Assembly (NCBI GenBank): GCA_014804695.1
Contig: JAAUZJ010000017.1
Location: 1-64,000 of the forward strand
Source of the DNA: Lachnospiraceae bacterium
GTDB taxonomy: Bacteria > Bacillota > Clostridia > Lachnospirales > Lachnospiraceae
DNA length: 64,000 bases
Reading direction: 5' to 3'
The position numbers and the translations under genes are program-made. Each line of letters starts with the position of its first letter. Position 1 is the first letter of the stretch. Below, piece after piece: positions 16,026 to 26,509 of this stretch. The notes under the pieces are model-generated. The model saw nothing but the letters and a program-made list of their open reading frames with translations, was not told where the DNA came from and searched no databases.

Positions 16026-18812
16026 CTAAGCAATTGGTTTTATAATTATTTTCTCAATCTCTACCCCATTAGCCCCATAATAAAGCCTTATATAATTATT
16101 GTTTTCATTCGTCAGAAAGCCCAGTTCTCTTTCTTTTACGATTGTCCTGCCTTCAGTTCCCTGAATACTCAATGTGGTTTTAAAAATATTGTTGCAAAAG
16201 ATAGATATCGGCAGCTGTGCCAGACTTATGAGATCGGATTTTAATACAAACGAAAGCTTATAATCCCCTGACTCATTTAAACTGATTTCAAAGACATCAG
16301 ACTCACCTCTTCTATTATGTAACAGTGCACCGTCGATCACAATCTCCTGCGTATCCTTATCCGCCTCAAAATATAACGGCTCTGCCACTACATCATCCTG
16401 GCTCTCCAATTCGGATATTGCAATCTCTTCTTCCTTAGAAAGCCTGCCCTCAAGCCTTAATATCGAAGGACTTTTCAGTATAAATTTAAGAATATTTATG
16501 GCGTTTCTTTGGAGCATACCTCTGGTGATAAAGCCCGACTCAAGCTGTTTCTTCATATCGTCATTTTCAGGGTTTTTTGCAGAATCTGAGACACACATAT
16601 ATAAATCGTTCTGTGCTGCTGCCATCGGCGCTTTAACTTCTATTGCCGAAGTTTCTCCCTCATAGTTGGCCTGCGCCCACCAGTCGCTCATGACAATGCC
16701 CTCATACCCCCACTCTTTCCTAAGTATACGAGTGCATAAATCATAGTTTCCTGCCGTCCATATACCGTTTACTGGCCCGTAAGTAGTCATGACTGAACGC
16801 GCATGACCTGCTTTTACTACTATTTCAAATCCTTTTAAATAGATTTCACGCAAAGCTCTTTCGGAAACCACCGAATCAACTTCTCTTCGCAGTTTTTCCT
16901 GATTATTTGCGCAAAAATGTTTAATTGTTCCCGCAATACCGCACTCTTCCATTGCTTCTACCTGCGCAGCGGCTATTTTTCCAGTTAAATACGGGTCTTC
17001 GGATATATACTCAAAGTTACGCCCATTCAACGGATTACGATGGATGTTCATGCCAGGCCCCAGCAGAGAATCAATCTTATTAAGCCTAAGCTCCCTGCCT
17101 GTCATTTTAAAAAGTTCATATATCAGTTTCGTATTAAAACTGCATCCCAGCGCAGTTCCGTTTGGCAGCGAAAAAGCTTTGGTTCCGCAGTCCATTCTGA
17201 TTCCGGAAGGCCCGTCGGCACAACATGCCGTAGGGATTCCGAACTTTTTAAGCCTCTCTGTCACTGCCCCAAATGCCGAGGCAGTCCCTGGCGTTACACG
17301 CGGACTGCACATTCCCTCGCCGCGGAACATATTAATTAAATCGTCATCATCAAGCTGTGCCACAAACTCATTCATTGATATTTTACCATCCATCACATCC
17401 ACAAGTTTGTAACCTTTATCGCCTGTATATTCAATATCTTCTATCTTATCTTTATCTTGATTATATCTATCCTCATAAGTACAGGGCTTAAGAGGCACTT
17501 CTTCCATGCATATCCCGAATGTATCAGGTTCAAGAGTTGCGGGTTCACAATATGGTTTAATTCTTTTAAAAGGCTTTGTAGGTGCAAGCGCCTCCTCTAA
17601 CCTCTCCACCACTTCAAACTCTTGTTCAAAAGCTCCTCCAAAAGCTGCACTCCTTACATCCGAACCTATATAGAACTCATACTTTCCAGCTTCTAATACA
17701 TAACAATATCTATGACCTGTAACTCCGCTGTCATCATAGGAGGCAAAATCCCTCTTAGGCAGCGTAAATACTATTTCTTCCTCTTCATTCGGACCAAGCA
17801 GTTTAGTCTTCGCAAAACCAACCAGCTTCCTAACCGGATTTCCGAGTTTTCCCTGTGGGACCTTTACATAAACCTGTACAACTTCTTTGCCCTCGTAGCT
17901 TCCGGTGTTTTTAACTGCAGCCTTCACAATACACTCTTTTTCCGAGATATCCGTTAATTTTCCTTCTATAGTAAAAGTAGTATATGAAAGTCCGTATCCA
18001 AACGGATATAACACCTTCTCTTTAGCAAAAGTCTCAAAATAGCGGTATCCCACATAGATATCTTCAGTATAATAATTCCTGATATCGTTCCCAAAATCAG
18101 CCGTCGATGGATAGTCATCTATACTCTTTGCAATCGTATCCGTAAGCTTACCGCAGGGATTCACTCTTCCCATCAACACGTCAAGAGTTCCGTTTCCGCC
18201 CTCCTGTCCACCCTGCCATACATAGACAACGGCCCCCGGATGATATTTTGCAACAAAACTCATGTCAATAATGTTTCCTACGTTAAGAATTATGACACTC
18301 CTGTCAGATTCTTTGCACACTCCCTCAATCAGCTTATTTTCTTCTTCTGTTAAAAGAAAACTTCCTTCGCTGGCGTCGTTGTCCTGTTCTTCACCCGCAG
18401 TTCTTCCAATTATAACCAGTGAAATATCCGCCTCCCTGGCAATTTCAAGCATCCTGCCCGTAACCGGCATCTCCTTCTGGCTCCAGGGAACAGTACCCCA
18501 GCCTCCGCCTTCATCATAAGGATTTTCCTCTATCCAATCCTCGTAAATCCCAAGCAATTCTTCATTCAGCAGAATATCGTCGCAATTTTTAAGCGCATCC
18601 AGAATTCCAACCGTATATCTGGTATTTACCAATCCGCCCGAACCAAGCCCGCTCTTATAATAATTAAAAGCACTGCGTCCAAACACCGCCACTTTTTCAC
18701 CCTTTTTAACCGGAAGCGCACCATTCTCATTCTCAAGCAAAACGCACCCTTCCGCCACCGCCTGCCTCGCTAACTTTGCATAACGCTCTAAATCAAGCCT
18801 ATAATCTACCAT
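16026..18812 (-). CDS. family GH3 beta-glucosidase with permuted domain order
   Basis: 928 residues. Unlike the usual order, the alpha/beta sandwich and fibronectin-III-like domain come first (about 1-410; YPFGYGLSYTTF near 271) and the TIM barrel follows (about 480-800). Barrel motifs are GPGMNIHRNPLNGRNFEYISEDP, KHFCANNQE, and GIVMSDWWA with the catalytic Asp near residue 710. This arrangement is known from ruminal and clostridial GH3 enzymes. A last ~130-residue beta-rich part may bind carbohydrate. There is no signal peptide, so it cleaves imported beta-glucosides. ATG 18812 has AGAGGG 7 bases upstream. Confidence 0.93.
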   Translation of the reverse strand: MVDYRLDLERYAKLARQAVAEGCVLLENENGALPVKKGEKVAVFGRSAFNYYKSGLGSGGLVNTRYTVGILDALKNCDDILLNEELLGIYEDWIEENPYDEGGGWGTVPWSQKEMPVTGRMLEIAREADISLVIIGRTAGEEQDNDASEGSFLLTEEENKLIEGVCKESDRSVIILNVGNIIDMSFVAKYHPGAVVYVWQGGQEGGNGTLDVLMGRVNPCGKLTDTIAKSIDDYPSTADFGNDIRNYYTEDIYVGYRYFETFAKEKVLYPFGYGLSYTTFTIEGKLTDISEKECIVKAAVKNTGSYEGKEVVQVYVKVPQGKLGNPVRKLVGFAKTKLLGPNEEEEIVFTLPKRDFASYDDSGVTGHRYCYVLEAGKYEFYIGSDVRSAAFGGAFEQEFEVVERLEEALAPTKPFKRIKPYCEPATLEPDTFGICMEEVPLKPCTYEDRYNQDKDKIEDIEYTGDKGYKLVDVMDGKISMNEFVAQLDDDDLINMFRGEGMCSPRVTPGTASAFGAVTERLKKFGIPTACCADGPSGIRMDCGTKAFSLPNGTALGCSFNTKLIYELFKMTGRELRLNKIDSLLGPGMNIHRNPLNGRNFEYISEDPYLTGKIAAAQVEAMEECGIAGTIKHFCANNQEKLRREVDSVVSERALREIYLKGFEIVVKAGHARSVMTTYGPVNGIWTAGNYDLCTRILRKEWGYEGIVMSDWWAQANYEGETSAIEVKAPMAAAQNDLYMCVSDSAKNPENDDMKKQLESGFITRGMLQRNAINILKFILKSPSILRLEGRLSKEEEIAISELESQDDVVAEPLYFEADKDTQEIVIDGALLHNRRGESDVFEISLNESGDYKLSFVLKSDLISLAQLPISIFCNNIFKTTLSIQGTEGRTIVKERELGFLTNENNNYIRLYYGANGVEIEKIIIKPIA

Positions 18813-18834
18813 AGTCAAACCCTCTTATACAAAA

Positions 18835-19055
18835 TTATTTTAATCAAAAAGCATTTCTAAATATAAGCCTTTTCCAAAAACCCATTTCAAATATAATAAC
18901 TCATTTCCAAGTAAAAAGCATTACTAAATATTAAATTATCCCAAACAAAATTAATTCAAACCAAAAACTATCTCAAGCCAAAACGCCATTCCCAGATAAA
19001 AATCATTTAAAACAATAAACAAATCCAAATAAATAAAGCTCTCTCTCCAATACCC
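18835..19055. other. 220-bp strand-asymmetric, G-depleted spacer with degenerate repeats
   Basis: The + strand contains only about ten Gs in 220 bases and is rich in A and C. Variants of CATTTC(T)AAATATAA recur several times at irregular spacing. No ORF or hairpin is present until the long palindrome at 19057. It separates the ABC permease gene from GH3 on the same strand. Confidence 0.6.
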
Positions 19056-19056
19056 A

Positions 19057-19140
19057 GAACTTAGGGAATATAAACAAAAAGATGGGGTAAGTTCGCTCCT
19101 GCGGTCGAACCCCATCTTTTTGTTTATATTCCCTAAGTTC
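19057..19140. repeat. long palindrome with constant loop, copy 1
   Basis: Perfect 32-bp arms (19057-19088 and 19109-19140) begin GAACTTAGGGAATATAAAC and end AAAAAGATGGGGT. The 20-base loop contains GCTCCTGC and an inner GTTCG/CGAAC stem. A-tract and T-tract flanks make it terminator-like in both directions. It follows the last ABC permease gene. The related copy at 26510-26591 has compensatory arm changes, and both are preceded by CCAATACCCA. Confidence 0.85.
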
Positions 19141-19164
19141 GTAAATCTTAGAAAACCTTGATTT

Positions 19165-20028
19165 TTATCCTTTCACACTTCCCATAGCAACGCCCTGTAC
19201 AATAAACTTAGACAGTACTAAATATACTACAATTACAGGAAGGATTGAAAATGCAATCATCATATAAACCTGACCCATATCGAAATTCAGCCAGTCGGTA
19301 CTTCTTAACTGTGCGATCAAAATAGGTAATGTCTTCTTCTTATCCGACTTAATGATCAGTGCCGGTGTGAAGTAGTTATTCCAGCTTGTTACAAATGTGA
19401 AGATTGCCTGAACCGCAATCGCCGGTTTCATAAGCGGCATTACGATTGAATTGAAGGTTCTGAATTCTCCGGAACCGTCGATACGTGCTGCCTCAACAAG
19501 CGACAACGGAAGTGCGCTCTCCATATACTGTTTCATATAGAAAAATGTAACCGGAGCCGCAATCGAAGGCACTATCAGAGGAATAAATGAATCTTCCAAT
19601 TTCATTTTTCCGATCAACTGCAAAAATCCGAGTGCGGTTACCTGTGTAGGTATCATCATGATCATCAAAATGAAAGTAAACATAAACTTTTTAAGTTTAA
19701 ATTCGTACACATGAATCGCATACGCCGTCATAGTTGAAAAATATGTACAAAGCAGAGCACTGAGCGCTGCTATTATAAAACTGTTGAACAGACCGTTCCA
19801 TATAGGCAGTACCGTCGCTGCCCTTCCTGAACTTAAGTTTTTCCAGTTAGTCAGCAAATTTGTACTCGGAATAGGAGTAAAGCCCCTTGCCAGCTCTGCA
19901 TTAGACCTACTGGCATTAATAAACAAAACATAAAACCAGAATAAACACAGGATTGAAACGAAGACCAATACAACATATGCAATAACTCTTCTTGTTCCAA
20001 CACCTAAACCTTTTTCTTTTTTATTCAT
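19165..20028 (-). CDS. sugar ABC transporter permease, MalG type
   Basis: 287 residues and six transmembrane segments. The cytoplasmic EAA loop reads EAARIDGSGEFRTFNSIVMPLMKPA, which docks the ATPase. The N-terminus is short and basic, as in MalG-type subunits. It is the third gene of the importer unit after the binding protein and MalF-type permease, starting 11 bases after the latter. No ATPase gene is present, so a shared MsmX-like ATPase encoded elsewhere is expected. Context (GH3, GH94, LacI) points to cello-oligosaccharides or related beta-glucans. Confidence 0.92.
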   Translation of the reverse strand: MNKKEKGLGVGTRRVIAYVVLVFVSILCLFWFYVLFINASRSNAELARGFTPIPSTNLLTNWKNLSSGRAATVLPIWNGLFNSFIIAALSALLCTYFSTMTAYAIHVYEFKLKKFMFTFILMIMMIPTQVTALGFLQLIGKMKLEDSFIPLIVPSIAAPVTFFYMKQYMESALPLSLVEAARIDGSGEFRTFNSIVMPLMKPAIAVQAIFTFVTSWNNYFTPALIIKSDKKKTLPILIAQLRSTDWLNFDMGQVYMMIAFSILPVIVVYLVLSKFIVQGVAMGSVKG

Positions 20029-20039
20029 GTTCTCCCCTC

Positions 20040-20954
20040 CTAATCCTGCTTATTTGAAAAGTTATATACTGCGAAGCTCAATATCGCCGTTATGATAAAC
20101 AATACAACCGAAAGTGCACCGCCAAGACCGTAGTTCTTACTGAACAGATGCTTATTCAGATACATAATAAGCGTCATTGTAGAACGCATCGGCTCTCCTG
20201 TACCGTTTGTCAAAATCTGCGGAACATCGAACATCTGCAAACCGCCGATAAGAGAAGTAATAACTACGTAAATCAAAATAGGTCTGAGCAATGGCATTGT
20301 AATTTTGAAAAATACCTGTGTTGATGTTGCGCCATCCACTTCAGCTGCTTCAAATAATGATGTATCGATTCCCATCATACCTGCCATTAACAGAATCGTT
20401 GTATTACCAAACCACATAAGGAAGTTCATAAAAGCCACCAGCACCCTGCTGCTGGTTGCATTTGAGAAAAATTTAAAAGGCTGGCTTAAAATACCAAGCT
20501 GGGTCAGGATAGAATTGATCGGGCCACCGTCTGCAAACAATGTAAAGAATAACATTGCAAATGCAGATGCCATGATCAGATTCGGCAGGTAAATAACTGT
20601 CTTGAAAAATCTCTGACCTTTAAGCCTTAAACTCGGATCAGAAAACCACGATGCCAGAAGCAATGATACAATAATCTGCGGAATAAAGCCAAGCACCCAC
20701 ATGATAAGTGTATTCTTTGCATACTGCATCATATCTCCGTTAGTAAATATAGTTTTATAATTGGCTAAACCTACAAAGTTCGGTCCAATCTGCGTCAGAC
20801 CCGAACGATAATTTTCAAAGAAACTATTGTATATCGTAGTTACCAGCGGAATAAACTGAAACAATAAATATACAACAATAAACGGGATAAGAAAAATATA
20901 GCCCCATTTGTTATATCTTACGACTTTTCCACTCTTTGCAGTCTTCATATCCAC
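20040..20954 (-). CDS. sugar ABC transporter permease, MalF type
   Basis: 304 residues and six transmembrane helices. The EAA loop EAAEVDGATSTQVFFKITMPLLRPI is near residue 210. It starts 73 bases after the binding-protein gene, with a GC-rich hairpin between them at 20971-20998. It pairs with the MalG-type subunit that follows to form the membrane pore of a CUT1 importer. Confidence 0.92.
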   Translation of the reverse strand: MDMKTAKSGKVVRYNKWGYIFLIPFIVVYLLFQFIPLVTTIYNSFFENYRSGLTQIGPNFVGLANYKTIFTNGDMMQYAKNTLIMWVLGFIPQIIVSLLLASWFSDPSLRLKGQRFFKTVIYLPNLIMASAFAMLFFTLFADGGPINSILTQLGILSQPFKFFSNATSSRVLVAFMNFLMWFGNTTILLMAGMMGIDTSLFEAAEVDGATSTQVFFKITMPLLRPILIYVVITSLIGGLQMFDVPQILTNGTGEPMRSTMTLIMYLNKHLFSKNYGLGGALSVVLFIITAILSFAVYNFSNKQD

Positions 20955-20970
20955 CCTCCATTCAAAAAAT

Positions 20971-20998
20971 CCCGCCTGCCCACATTTAGGCAGGCGGG
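20971..20998 (-). terminator. intra-operon hairpin between binding protein and permease genes
   Basis: CCCGCCTGCC (20971-20980) pairs perfectly with GGCAGGCGGG (20989-20998), and on the minus strand a T run follows. Partial terminators or RNA-stabilising hairpins at this point are common in sugar importer operons, where they raise binding-protein over permease expression. Confidence 0.8.
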
Positions 20999-21027
20999 AC
21001 GCTATCCGTCTATTACCTATGAACTAA

Positions 21028-22503
21028 TTATTTTGTCAATTCAGGATATTTTTCAATTACTGCTTTATAGAATAAATCTAATGCTTCATCAAGTGTAGCG
21101 TTTCCGTCAAAGTAGTTCTTCAAAGCACTCTGGAATTCTTCGTTACATCCTTGATCATAGATGCTTAAGTATGCAAGGTCAATGCTGCCTGCACCGTCAC
21201 AGTACATTCCAAGAGGATTCTGTCCGCCAAGGATCTTGCTGGAGTATTCAACTTCGTTTCCGCTTTCATCCATAACCTTTGTAGCACCACTTGCCATACC
21301 TTCCATAGCAGGTTTGTTGTTTACAAAGTCATCATCATCAATAACGATGTCTTTCATAATCTCTTCGTTAGCTGTAAGCTGCATAATGATATCTTTGATT
21401 GTAGCTGCATTATCTGTGCCTGTAGCTGCGCAGATCCATGTACCGCCCCAGAAGAAGCCCTGAGGACCTGTAGCTGCTCCCCAGCCGCCCTGATATCCGA
21501 TAGAACCTTCTTCAGCTGCTGCCATTGAGAAGTTTACTAACCATGCAGGACCAAAGTAAGCAAATACTTTTCCTTCAGGGAAGAAACCTTTAGACCAGTC
21601 ATCACTCCAAAGTTCGTGTGTTCCGGTCTGACCAGCTTCTACCATAGCCATTGAATCCTCAACCCATTTCATGATATTGTCATCAATATTAATTGTAGTT
21701 CCGTCAACCCACTTAGAAGATACGTTGTTTGAATATACACGATATGTGTCATTTACTGAAGATACCATGCTGTATCCAGCTTCCTGCATTGTTGCAGCTG
21801 TCTCATAGAACTTATCCCAGTCAGATACATAAGTCTGAACTTCATCAGGATCATCTGTTCCGAGAACTTCCTTAGCTACTTCGCGGCTATAGAACATAAC
21901 GCCAGGGCAGCCCTGCCATGAAGCGCCTTTTAATACGCCGTTGCCATCTGTTACTACATCTTTGGTATACTGATACTGATCACCAAGATCTGCATCTGAA
22001 ATTCCCAAATCCGCAAGAGGCATTGAATAATCACTGTCTACATATTTAAGAGCATAGTCAGCTTCGATCAGGAAGATATCAATCTTATCATCTGCTGCTG
22101 CACTATCCTGCTTTAACAGAGTTTCATCCAGATTGTTCTGGTATGCGTTGTCATCATTAGGTGTAATGTTCCACTGAACTGTAATATCACCAATAAGTCC
22201 CTTAGAAGCATCTGCTGCATCAGCTTCATATCCAGGATAATGAGCTTCAACACGTCTCTTGAACTCATCATTCCAGCAATATACATTCAGAACCTTTCCT
22301 TCATCAGCAGTATCTACTGCTGCATCAGTATTTGTGTCTGCTGCCGGAGCGCTTGTGTCTGTGTTTGTGTCTGCTGCCGGAGCCGGTGCGCTTGTGTCAG
22401 CGTTGCTTGATGAATCAGTTGATCCATTGTCTCCGCCACAGCCTGTAAGCATTGTGCCTAACATTGCTGCTGTAAGTAAAATACTTATCGCTTTTTTCTT
22501 CAT
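21028..22503 (-). CDS. extracellular sugar-binding lipoprotein of a CUT1 ABC importer
   Basis: 491 residues. The lipoprotein signal MLTGCGG places the lipidated Cys near residue 22. A low-complexity linker of Ala/Asp/Thr/Ser (about 28-68, with direct repeats in the DNA) separates the anchor from a family 1 solute-binding domain. Aromatic clusters (NVYCWNDEF, GFFWGGTWICAATG) fit sugar stacking. It is the first gene of the importer and lies 125 bases after lacI on the same strand. Substrate inferred from context as cellodextrins or related beta-glucosides. Confidence 0.9.
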   Translation of the reverse strand: MKKKAISILLTAAMLGTMLTGCGGDNGSTDSSSNADTSAPAPAADTNTDTSAPAADTNTDAAVDTADEGKVLNVYCWNDEFKRRVEAHYPGYEADAADASKGLIGDITVQWNITPNDDNAYQNNLDETLLKQDSAAADDKIDIFLIEADYALKYVDSDYSMPLADLGISDADLGDQYQYTKDVVTDGNGVLKGASWQGCPGVMFYSREVAKEVLGTDDPDEVQTYVSDWDKFYETAATMQEAGYSMVSSVNDTYRVYSNNVSSKWVDGTTINIDDNIMKWVEDSMAMVEAGQTGTHELWSDDWSKGFFPEGKVFAYFGPAWLVNFSMAAAEEGSIGYQGGWGAATGPQGFFWGGTWICAATGTDNAATIKDIIMQLTANEEIMKDIVIDDDDFVNNKPAMEGMASGATKVMDESGNEVEYSSKILGGQNPLGMYCDGAGSIDLAYLSIYDQGCNEEFQSALKNYFDGNATLDEALDLFYKAVIEKYPELTK

Positions 22504-22627
22504 TACATGTCCTCCCTTTAATTAAAGTTTGTTTTTTTTATTTTTTTATATTAAATCCGCCGATTTTATAACCGGAAAACAGATATAATATCATAATCAG
22601 GTATTATAGATAATTAGTATTAAAAAT

Positions 22628-23638
22628 CTATATCTTTCCTACCGTCGCGCCCTTATAGAGTTCCCCACTTATAATAACCTGCTCTATGACAGTGCTCTTG
22701 GGTTTCTCTATCAGGCTGATAATCTTTTCCCCTGCTTGTATGCCTATCCTGTCGGTGTCCTGTTTAATCGTGGTAAGCTGCGGTTCTATATGCCTGCCGA
22801 TTCTGATACCGTCATACCCTGCAACCGAGATATCTTCCGGAATCCTAAGTCCCATCTTATTAATAACATTAATACCTCCATAACATGAAAAATCATCCGG
22901 ATACAGAATACATGTGGGCGGCGTCTTCAATTTTAAAAGTTCCTTTGTTGCTTCACCCGCTCCTTCCGTATCCCTGTATGCCGATTCCTTAATGTAGTAA
23001 TCGGGTACATCTATGGAAAGTTCTTCCGCCGTTCTGTAAAAAGATGTCAGCCGGTTCTTGGTTACCGGCGAATCTTCACCATGTATATAGGCTATCCGTC
23101 TATGTCCCATCTCATATATATAAGTAAGCAAATCTTTCATTCCGTTTACATTATCCGAAATAATTGCTATATGGTTAGCATAAAGCTTATCGATGGTTAC
23201 TAACGGAAGATTACTGGCAGCCAACTCATCCACTTCATCATCATAAAAATTCACATTGGCTATGACCACTCCATCAAACCCACGGTATCTGGCATGCTCT
23301 AAATAACTCATTCTGTTAGACCATTTTCTGCTGCTATTTATAAAAGTCACATCATATCCATGCGCTTCCACCGTCTGTTTCAAGCTGTCCAGCACTGATG
23401 CAAAATAATCATGTGTAAGTCCGCTGTGCGCTTCATCCGTAAAAAGAATCCCTATATTATGGGTTCGATTCGTTTTTAACGCTTTGGCTGCCGAGTTGGG
23501 TAAATACCCCATCTCCTTAGCAACCTGTTTAATATGCTTTTTTGTTTCTTCTCCTATATCTTTATGGTTATTTAACGCCTTACTGACCGTTGCTACCGAT
23601 ACACCGCAGACAGCGGAAATATCCTTTAATGAAACCAT
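22628..23638 (-). CDS. LacI-family transcriptional regulator
   Basis: 336 residues from ATG 23638 (GGGGGA upstream). The helix-turn-helix is VSLKDISAVCGVSVATVSKALNNHKDIG followed by the hinge AAKALKTNRTHNIGI, and a periplasmic-binding-protein-like effector domain fills the rest. The frame extends upstream to 23734 without a ribosome site. Family members bind CG-centred palindromes. Such sites (GAAAACGTTTTC at 23871 and AAACGTTT at 23950) flank the divergent GH94 promoter, so it most likely represses the beta-glucan locus until a sugar ligand arrives. Confidence 0.93.
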   Translation of the reverse strand: MVSLKDISAVCGVSVATVSKALNNHKDIGEETKKHIKQVAKEMGYLPNSAAKALKTNRTHNIGILFTDEAHSGLTHDYFASVLDSLKQTVEAHGYDVTFINSSRKWSNRMSYLEHARYRGFDGVVIANVNFYDDEVDELAASNLPLVTIDKLYANHIAIISDNVNGMKDLLTYIYEMGHRRIAYIHGEDSPVTKNRLTSFYRTAEELSIDVPDYYIKESAYRDTEGAGEATKELLKLKTPPTCILYPDDFSCYGGINVINKMGLRIPEDISVAGYDGIRIGRHIEPQLTTIKQDTDRIGIQAGEKIISLIEKPKSTVIEQVIISGELYKGATVGKI

Positions 23639-23870
23639 TACGTTTATCCCCCATCTGCATGTATTTTTCAGAGAATTTTTACAACTTAATCGTTTTCGTA
23701 ATCTAACTATAAATCCTATTGGAGATAATTGCAAGCATTTTTATACATTTTTTATATTTTCGTGAAATTTTAACATATTTCATCCGTCATTTTATACATT
23801 TTTGATATCTCAATTTTCTTTTTCTACTAATCAAACGGCCTATACCCAAAATGTTTTTATGAATTTTTTT

Positions 23871-23882
23871 GAAAACGTTTTC
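23871..23882. promoter_or_regulatory. LacI-type operator, upstream site
   Basis: GAAAACGTTTTC is a perfect CG-centred palindrome of the kind bound by LacI/CcpA-family proteins. It lies 30 bases upstream of the GH94 -35 element. Confidence 0.7.
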
Positions 23883-23911
23883 GTAATTATCAACTTTAAT
23901 ATTGTATTTTA

Positions 23912-23940
23912 ATGATTTATTCTGTATAATCAAAATATCT
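23912..23940 (+). promoter_or_regulatory. promoter of the GH94 gene
   Basis: TTGTAT (23912-23917), a 17-bp spacer and a perfect TATAAT (23935-23940). The start site would fall near 23947, adjoining the downstream operator. Confidence 0.7.
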
Positions 23941-23949
23941 TTAAAACTT

Positions 23950-23957
23950 AAACGTTT
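23950..23957. promoter_or_regulatory. LacI-type operator at the GH94 transcription start
   Basis: AAACGTTT, extended to TTAAACGTTTTC, is CG-centred and lies at about +4 to +11 of the predicted transcript, where bound repressor would block initiation. Confidence 0.55.
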
Positions 23958-24041
23958 TCTGTAAAGACTTGATGCTTTATAAAACCCATGGGCAGTTCTT
24001 GATTGCCTAAACTATATTAATAATGTGAATGGAGGGAACTT

Positions 24042-26477
24042 ATGAAATTTGGATATTTTGATGACAGCAATAAGGAATATGTAATTAATACTCCTAAAAC
24101 TCCGCTTCCCTGGATTAATTACCTAGGATGCAATGAATTTTTCAGTTTGATCTCAAATACCTGCGGCGGCTACAGCTTTTATAAGGATGCAAAGCTTCTG
24201 CGTCTGACCAGATACCGTTATAATGATGTTCCGGCGGATATGAACGGAAAATACTTTTACATAAAAGATAAGGATACAGTATGGAACCCCGGCTGGAAAC
24301 CGGTAAAAACCGAACTGGATTCCTATGAATGCCGTCATGGCATCGGATACAGCCGCTTCAAAGCATCTAAGAATGAGGTGGAAGCCAGTATTCTGAGCTT
24401 CGTTCCAATGGATGACAATTGCGAGATCAGCCAGCTTAAACTTACCAATAAATCCTCGTCTGCCAAAGAGCTTTCCGTATTTTCTTATGTAGAATGGTGT
24501 CTTTGGAATGCGGACGATGATATGAAGAACTTCCAACGTAACTTAAATACCGGCGAAGTAGAAGTCATAGGCTCTACCATATACCACAAGACCGAATACA
24601 GAGAACGCCGTAATCACTATGCAGTATACTCTGTAAATGCTCCGATTGACGGGTTTGACACAAGCCGCGACGATTTTCTTGGCGCATACCGTGGTGTAGA
24701 CATGCCTATTGCAGTAGAAAACGGTGCCTGCACTAATTCATTAGCACATGGCTGGTCACCTATCGCATCACACCAGCTTAATGTTACGTTAGCTCCAAAC
24801 GAAACCAAATCCTTTGTCTTTGTTCTTGGATATGTAGAGAATCCTGAAGAAGATAAATGGGAGGCTCCCGGTATTATCAACAAGAAGCCTGCAAATGCGA
24901 TGTTAAGCAAGTACCAGACCGATGAAGATGTTGACAAGGCATTTGCTGCTTTAAACAACTACTGGAACGGACTTCTTTCCAAATATACTGTAAAATCTTC
25001 AAATGATAAAGTAGAGCGCATGGTAAATATATGGAACCAGTATCAGTGTATGGTAACATTTAATATGTCCCGCTCGGCATCATATTATGAATCAGGTATC
25101 GGCCGTGGTATGGGCTTTAGGGATTCATGTCAGGATCTGCTTGGTTTCGTACATCTGATTCCCGACCGTGCAAGAGAAAGAATTATTGATATCGCTTCGA
25201 CACAGTTCCCTGACGGAAGCGCTTACCATCAATATCAGCCGCTTACCAAAAAAGGCAACTCCGATATCGGAAGCGGATTCAATGATGACCCGTTGTGGCT
25301 GATTGGCGGAACCAGCGCCTATGTACGTGAAACCGGCGATACTTCCATTCTTTCCGAAATGGTTCCTTTTGACAACGATATGTCAATTGCAGCGCCGCTT
25401 ATGGAGCATTTGAAACGTTCCTTAGATTACATAATCACACATAAAGGACCTCACAATCTGCCACTGATCGGACGCGCAGACTGGAATGACTGTCTGAACC
25501 TTAACTGCTTCTCAGAGCATCCCGGTGAATCCTTCCAGACCTTTGGTCCCAGCGAAGGCCCTGTTGCGGAATCCGTATTCATAGCGGGAATGTTTGTTAA
25601 ATATGGTGAAGAGTATGCACAACTTGCGGAAATCATGAACATGCCTGATGAAGCTGCGCGTGCAAGAAAAGAAGTAGAACTTATGAATGAAGCCATCTTA
25701 AAAGACGGCTGGGACGGTGAATGGTTTGTCCGTGCATATGACGCTAATGGAAATAAGGTTGGTTCACACGAATGTGACGAAGGCCAGATTTACATTGAGC
25801 CGCAGGGCTTCTGCGTACTTGCAGGCGTAGGCATAGATAACGGTGTTGCTAAGAAAGCTTTAGACTCTGTAAAAGAAAAGCTCGATACCGATTACGGCAT
25901 AATGATCTTACAGCCGGCATATACAACCTATCACTTAGAACTTGGTGAAATTTCGTCTTATCCGCCCGGATATAAAGAGAATGCAGGAATCTTCTGTCAT
26001 AACAATCCATGGGTATCCATTGCGGAAACCGTATTAGGAAGAGGCGATCGCGCTTTTGAAATATACCAGAAGACCTGTCCTGCCTATGTAGAGGAAATAA
26101 GCGAAATTCATAAAACCGAGCCTTATGTATACTCCCAGATGATAGCCGGAAAAGATGCTAACATCCCGGGAGAATCTAAAAACAGCTGGCTGACAGGTAC
26201 CGCTGCATGGACTTTTGTAAATATATCACAGTATATTCTGGGTGTTTCCCCTACACATAAAGGACTTTCTGTTAACCCATGCGTTCCTAAGGGCTTTGGT
26301 GATTTTGAGATTACAAGGAAATTCCGCGAAGGAACTTATAATATTAAGGTTGTAAATCCTGATAATGTGGAAAAAGGCGTTAAGGGAATGACCGTTGACG
26401 GAACTCCGGTGGAGGGATGCGTAATCCCTTATGAAAAGGGTAAGACGGAATATGATGTGGTTGTTACTATGGGATAA
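24042..26477 (+). CDS. GH94 cellobiose phosphorylase
   Basis: 811 residues, the usual length. The beta-sandwich N-terminal domain is followed by an (alpha/alpha)6 barrel with [14 protein letters not shown] near residue 357 and [11 protein letters not shown] near 478, whose Asp (about residue 483) is the general acid. Phosphate-binding and C-terminal motifs ([31 protein letters not shown]) match cellobiose rather than cellodextrin or chitobiose phosphorylases. It converts cellobiose and phosphate to glucose-1-phosphate and glucose in the cytoplasm. It is divergent from lacI and the importer and has a LacI-type operator at its promoter. GGAGGG lies before ATG 24042. Confidence 0.94.
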   Translation: MKFGYFDDSNKEYVINTPKTPLPWINYLGCNEFFSLISNTCGGYSFYKDAKLLRLTRYRYNDVPADMNGKYFYIKDKDTVWNPGWKPVKTELDSYECRHGIGYSRFKASKNEVEASILSFVPMDDNCEISQLKLTNKSSSAKELSVFSYVEWCLWNADDDMKNFQRNLNTGEVEVIGSTIYHKTEYRERRNHYAVYSVNAPIDGFDTSRDDFLGAYRGVDMPIAVENGACTNSLAHGWSPIASHQLNVTLAPNETKSFVFVLGYVENPEEDKWEAPGIINKKPANAMLSKYQTDEDVDKAFAALNNYWNGLLSKYTVKSSNDKVERMVNIWNQYQCMVTFNMSRSASYYESGIGRGMGFRDSCQDLLGFVHLIPDRARERIIDIASTQFPDGSAYHQYQPLTKKGNSDIGSGFNDDPLWLIGGTSAYVRETGDTSILSEMVPFDNDMSIAAPLMEHLKRSLDYIITHKGPHNLPLIGRADWNDCLNLNCFSEHPGESFQTFGPSEGPVAESVFIAGMFVKYGEEYAQLAEIMNMPDEAARARKEVELMNEAILKDGWDGEWFVRAYDANGNKVGSHECDEGQIYIEPQGFCVLAGVGIDNGVAKKALDSVKEKLDTDYGIMILQPAYTTYHLELGEISSYPPGYKENAGIFCHNNPWVSIAETVLGRGDRAFEIYQKTCPAYVEEISEIHKTEPYVYSQMIAGKDANIPGESKNSWLTGTAAWTFVNISQYILGVSPTHKGLSVNPCVPKGFGDFEITRKFREGTYNIKVVNPDNVEKGVKGMTVDGTPVEGCVIPYEKGKTEYDVVVTMG

Positions 26478-26509
26478 AGTGTCAATCGTTAATGCCACGT
26501 TAATGCCAC

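Noticed and set aside
23681..23700. Third LacI operator near the lacI start
   Set aside because: TTAATCGTTTTCG is CG-centred but not palindromic enough to list.
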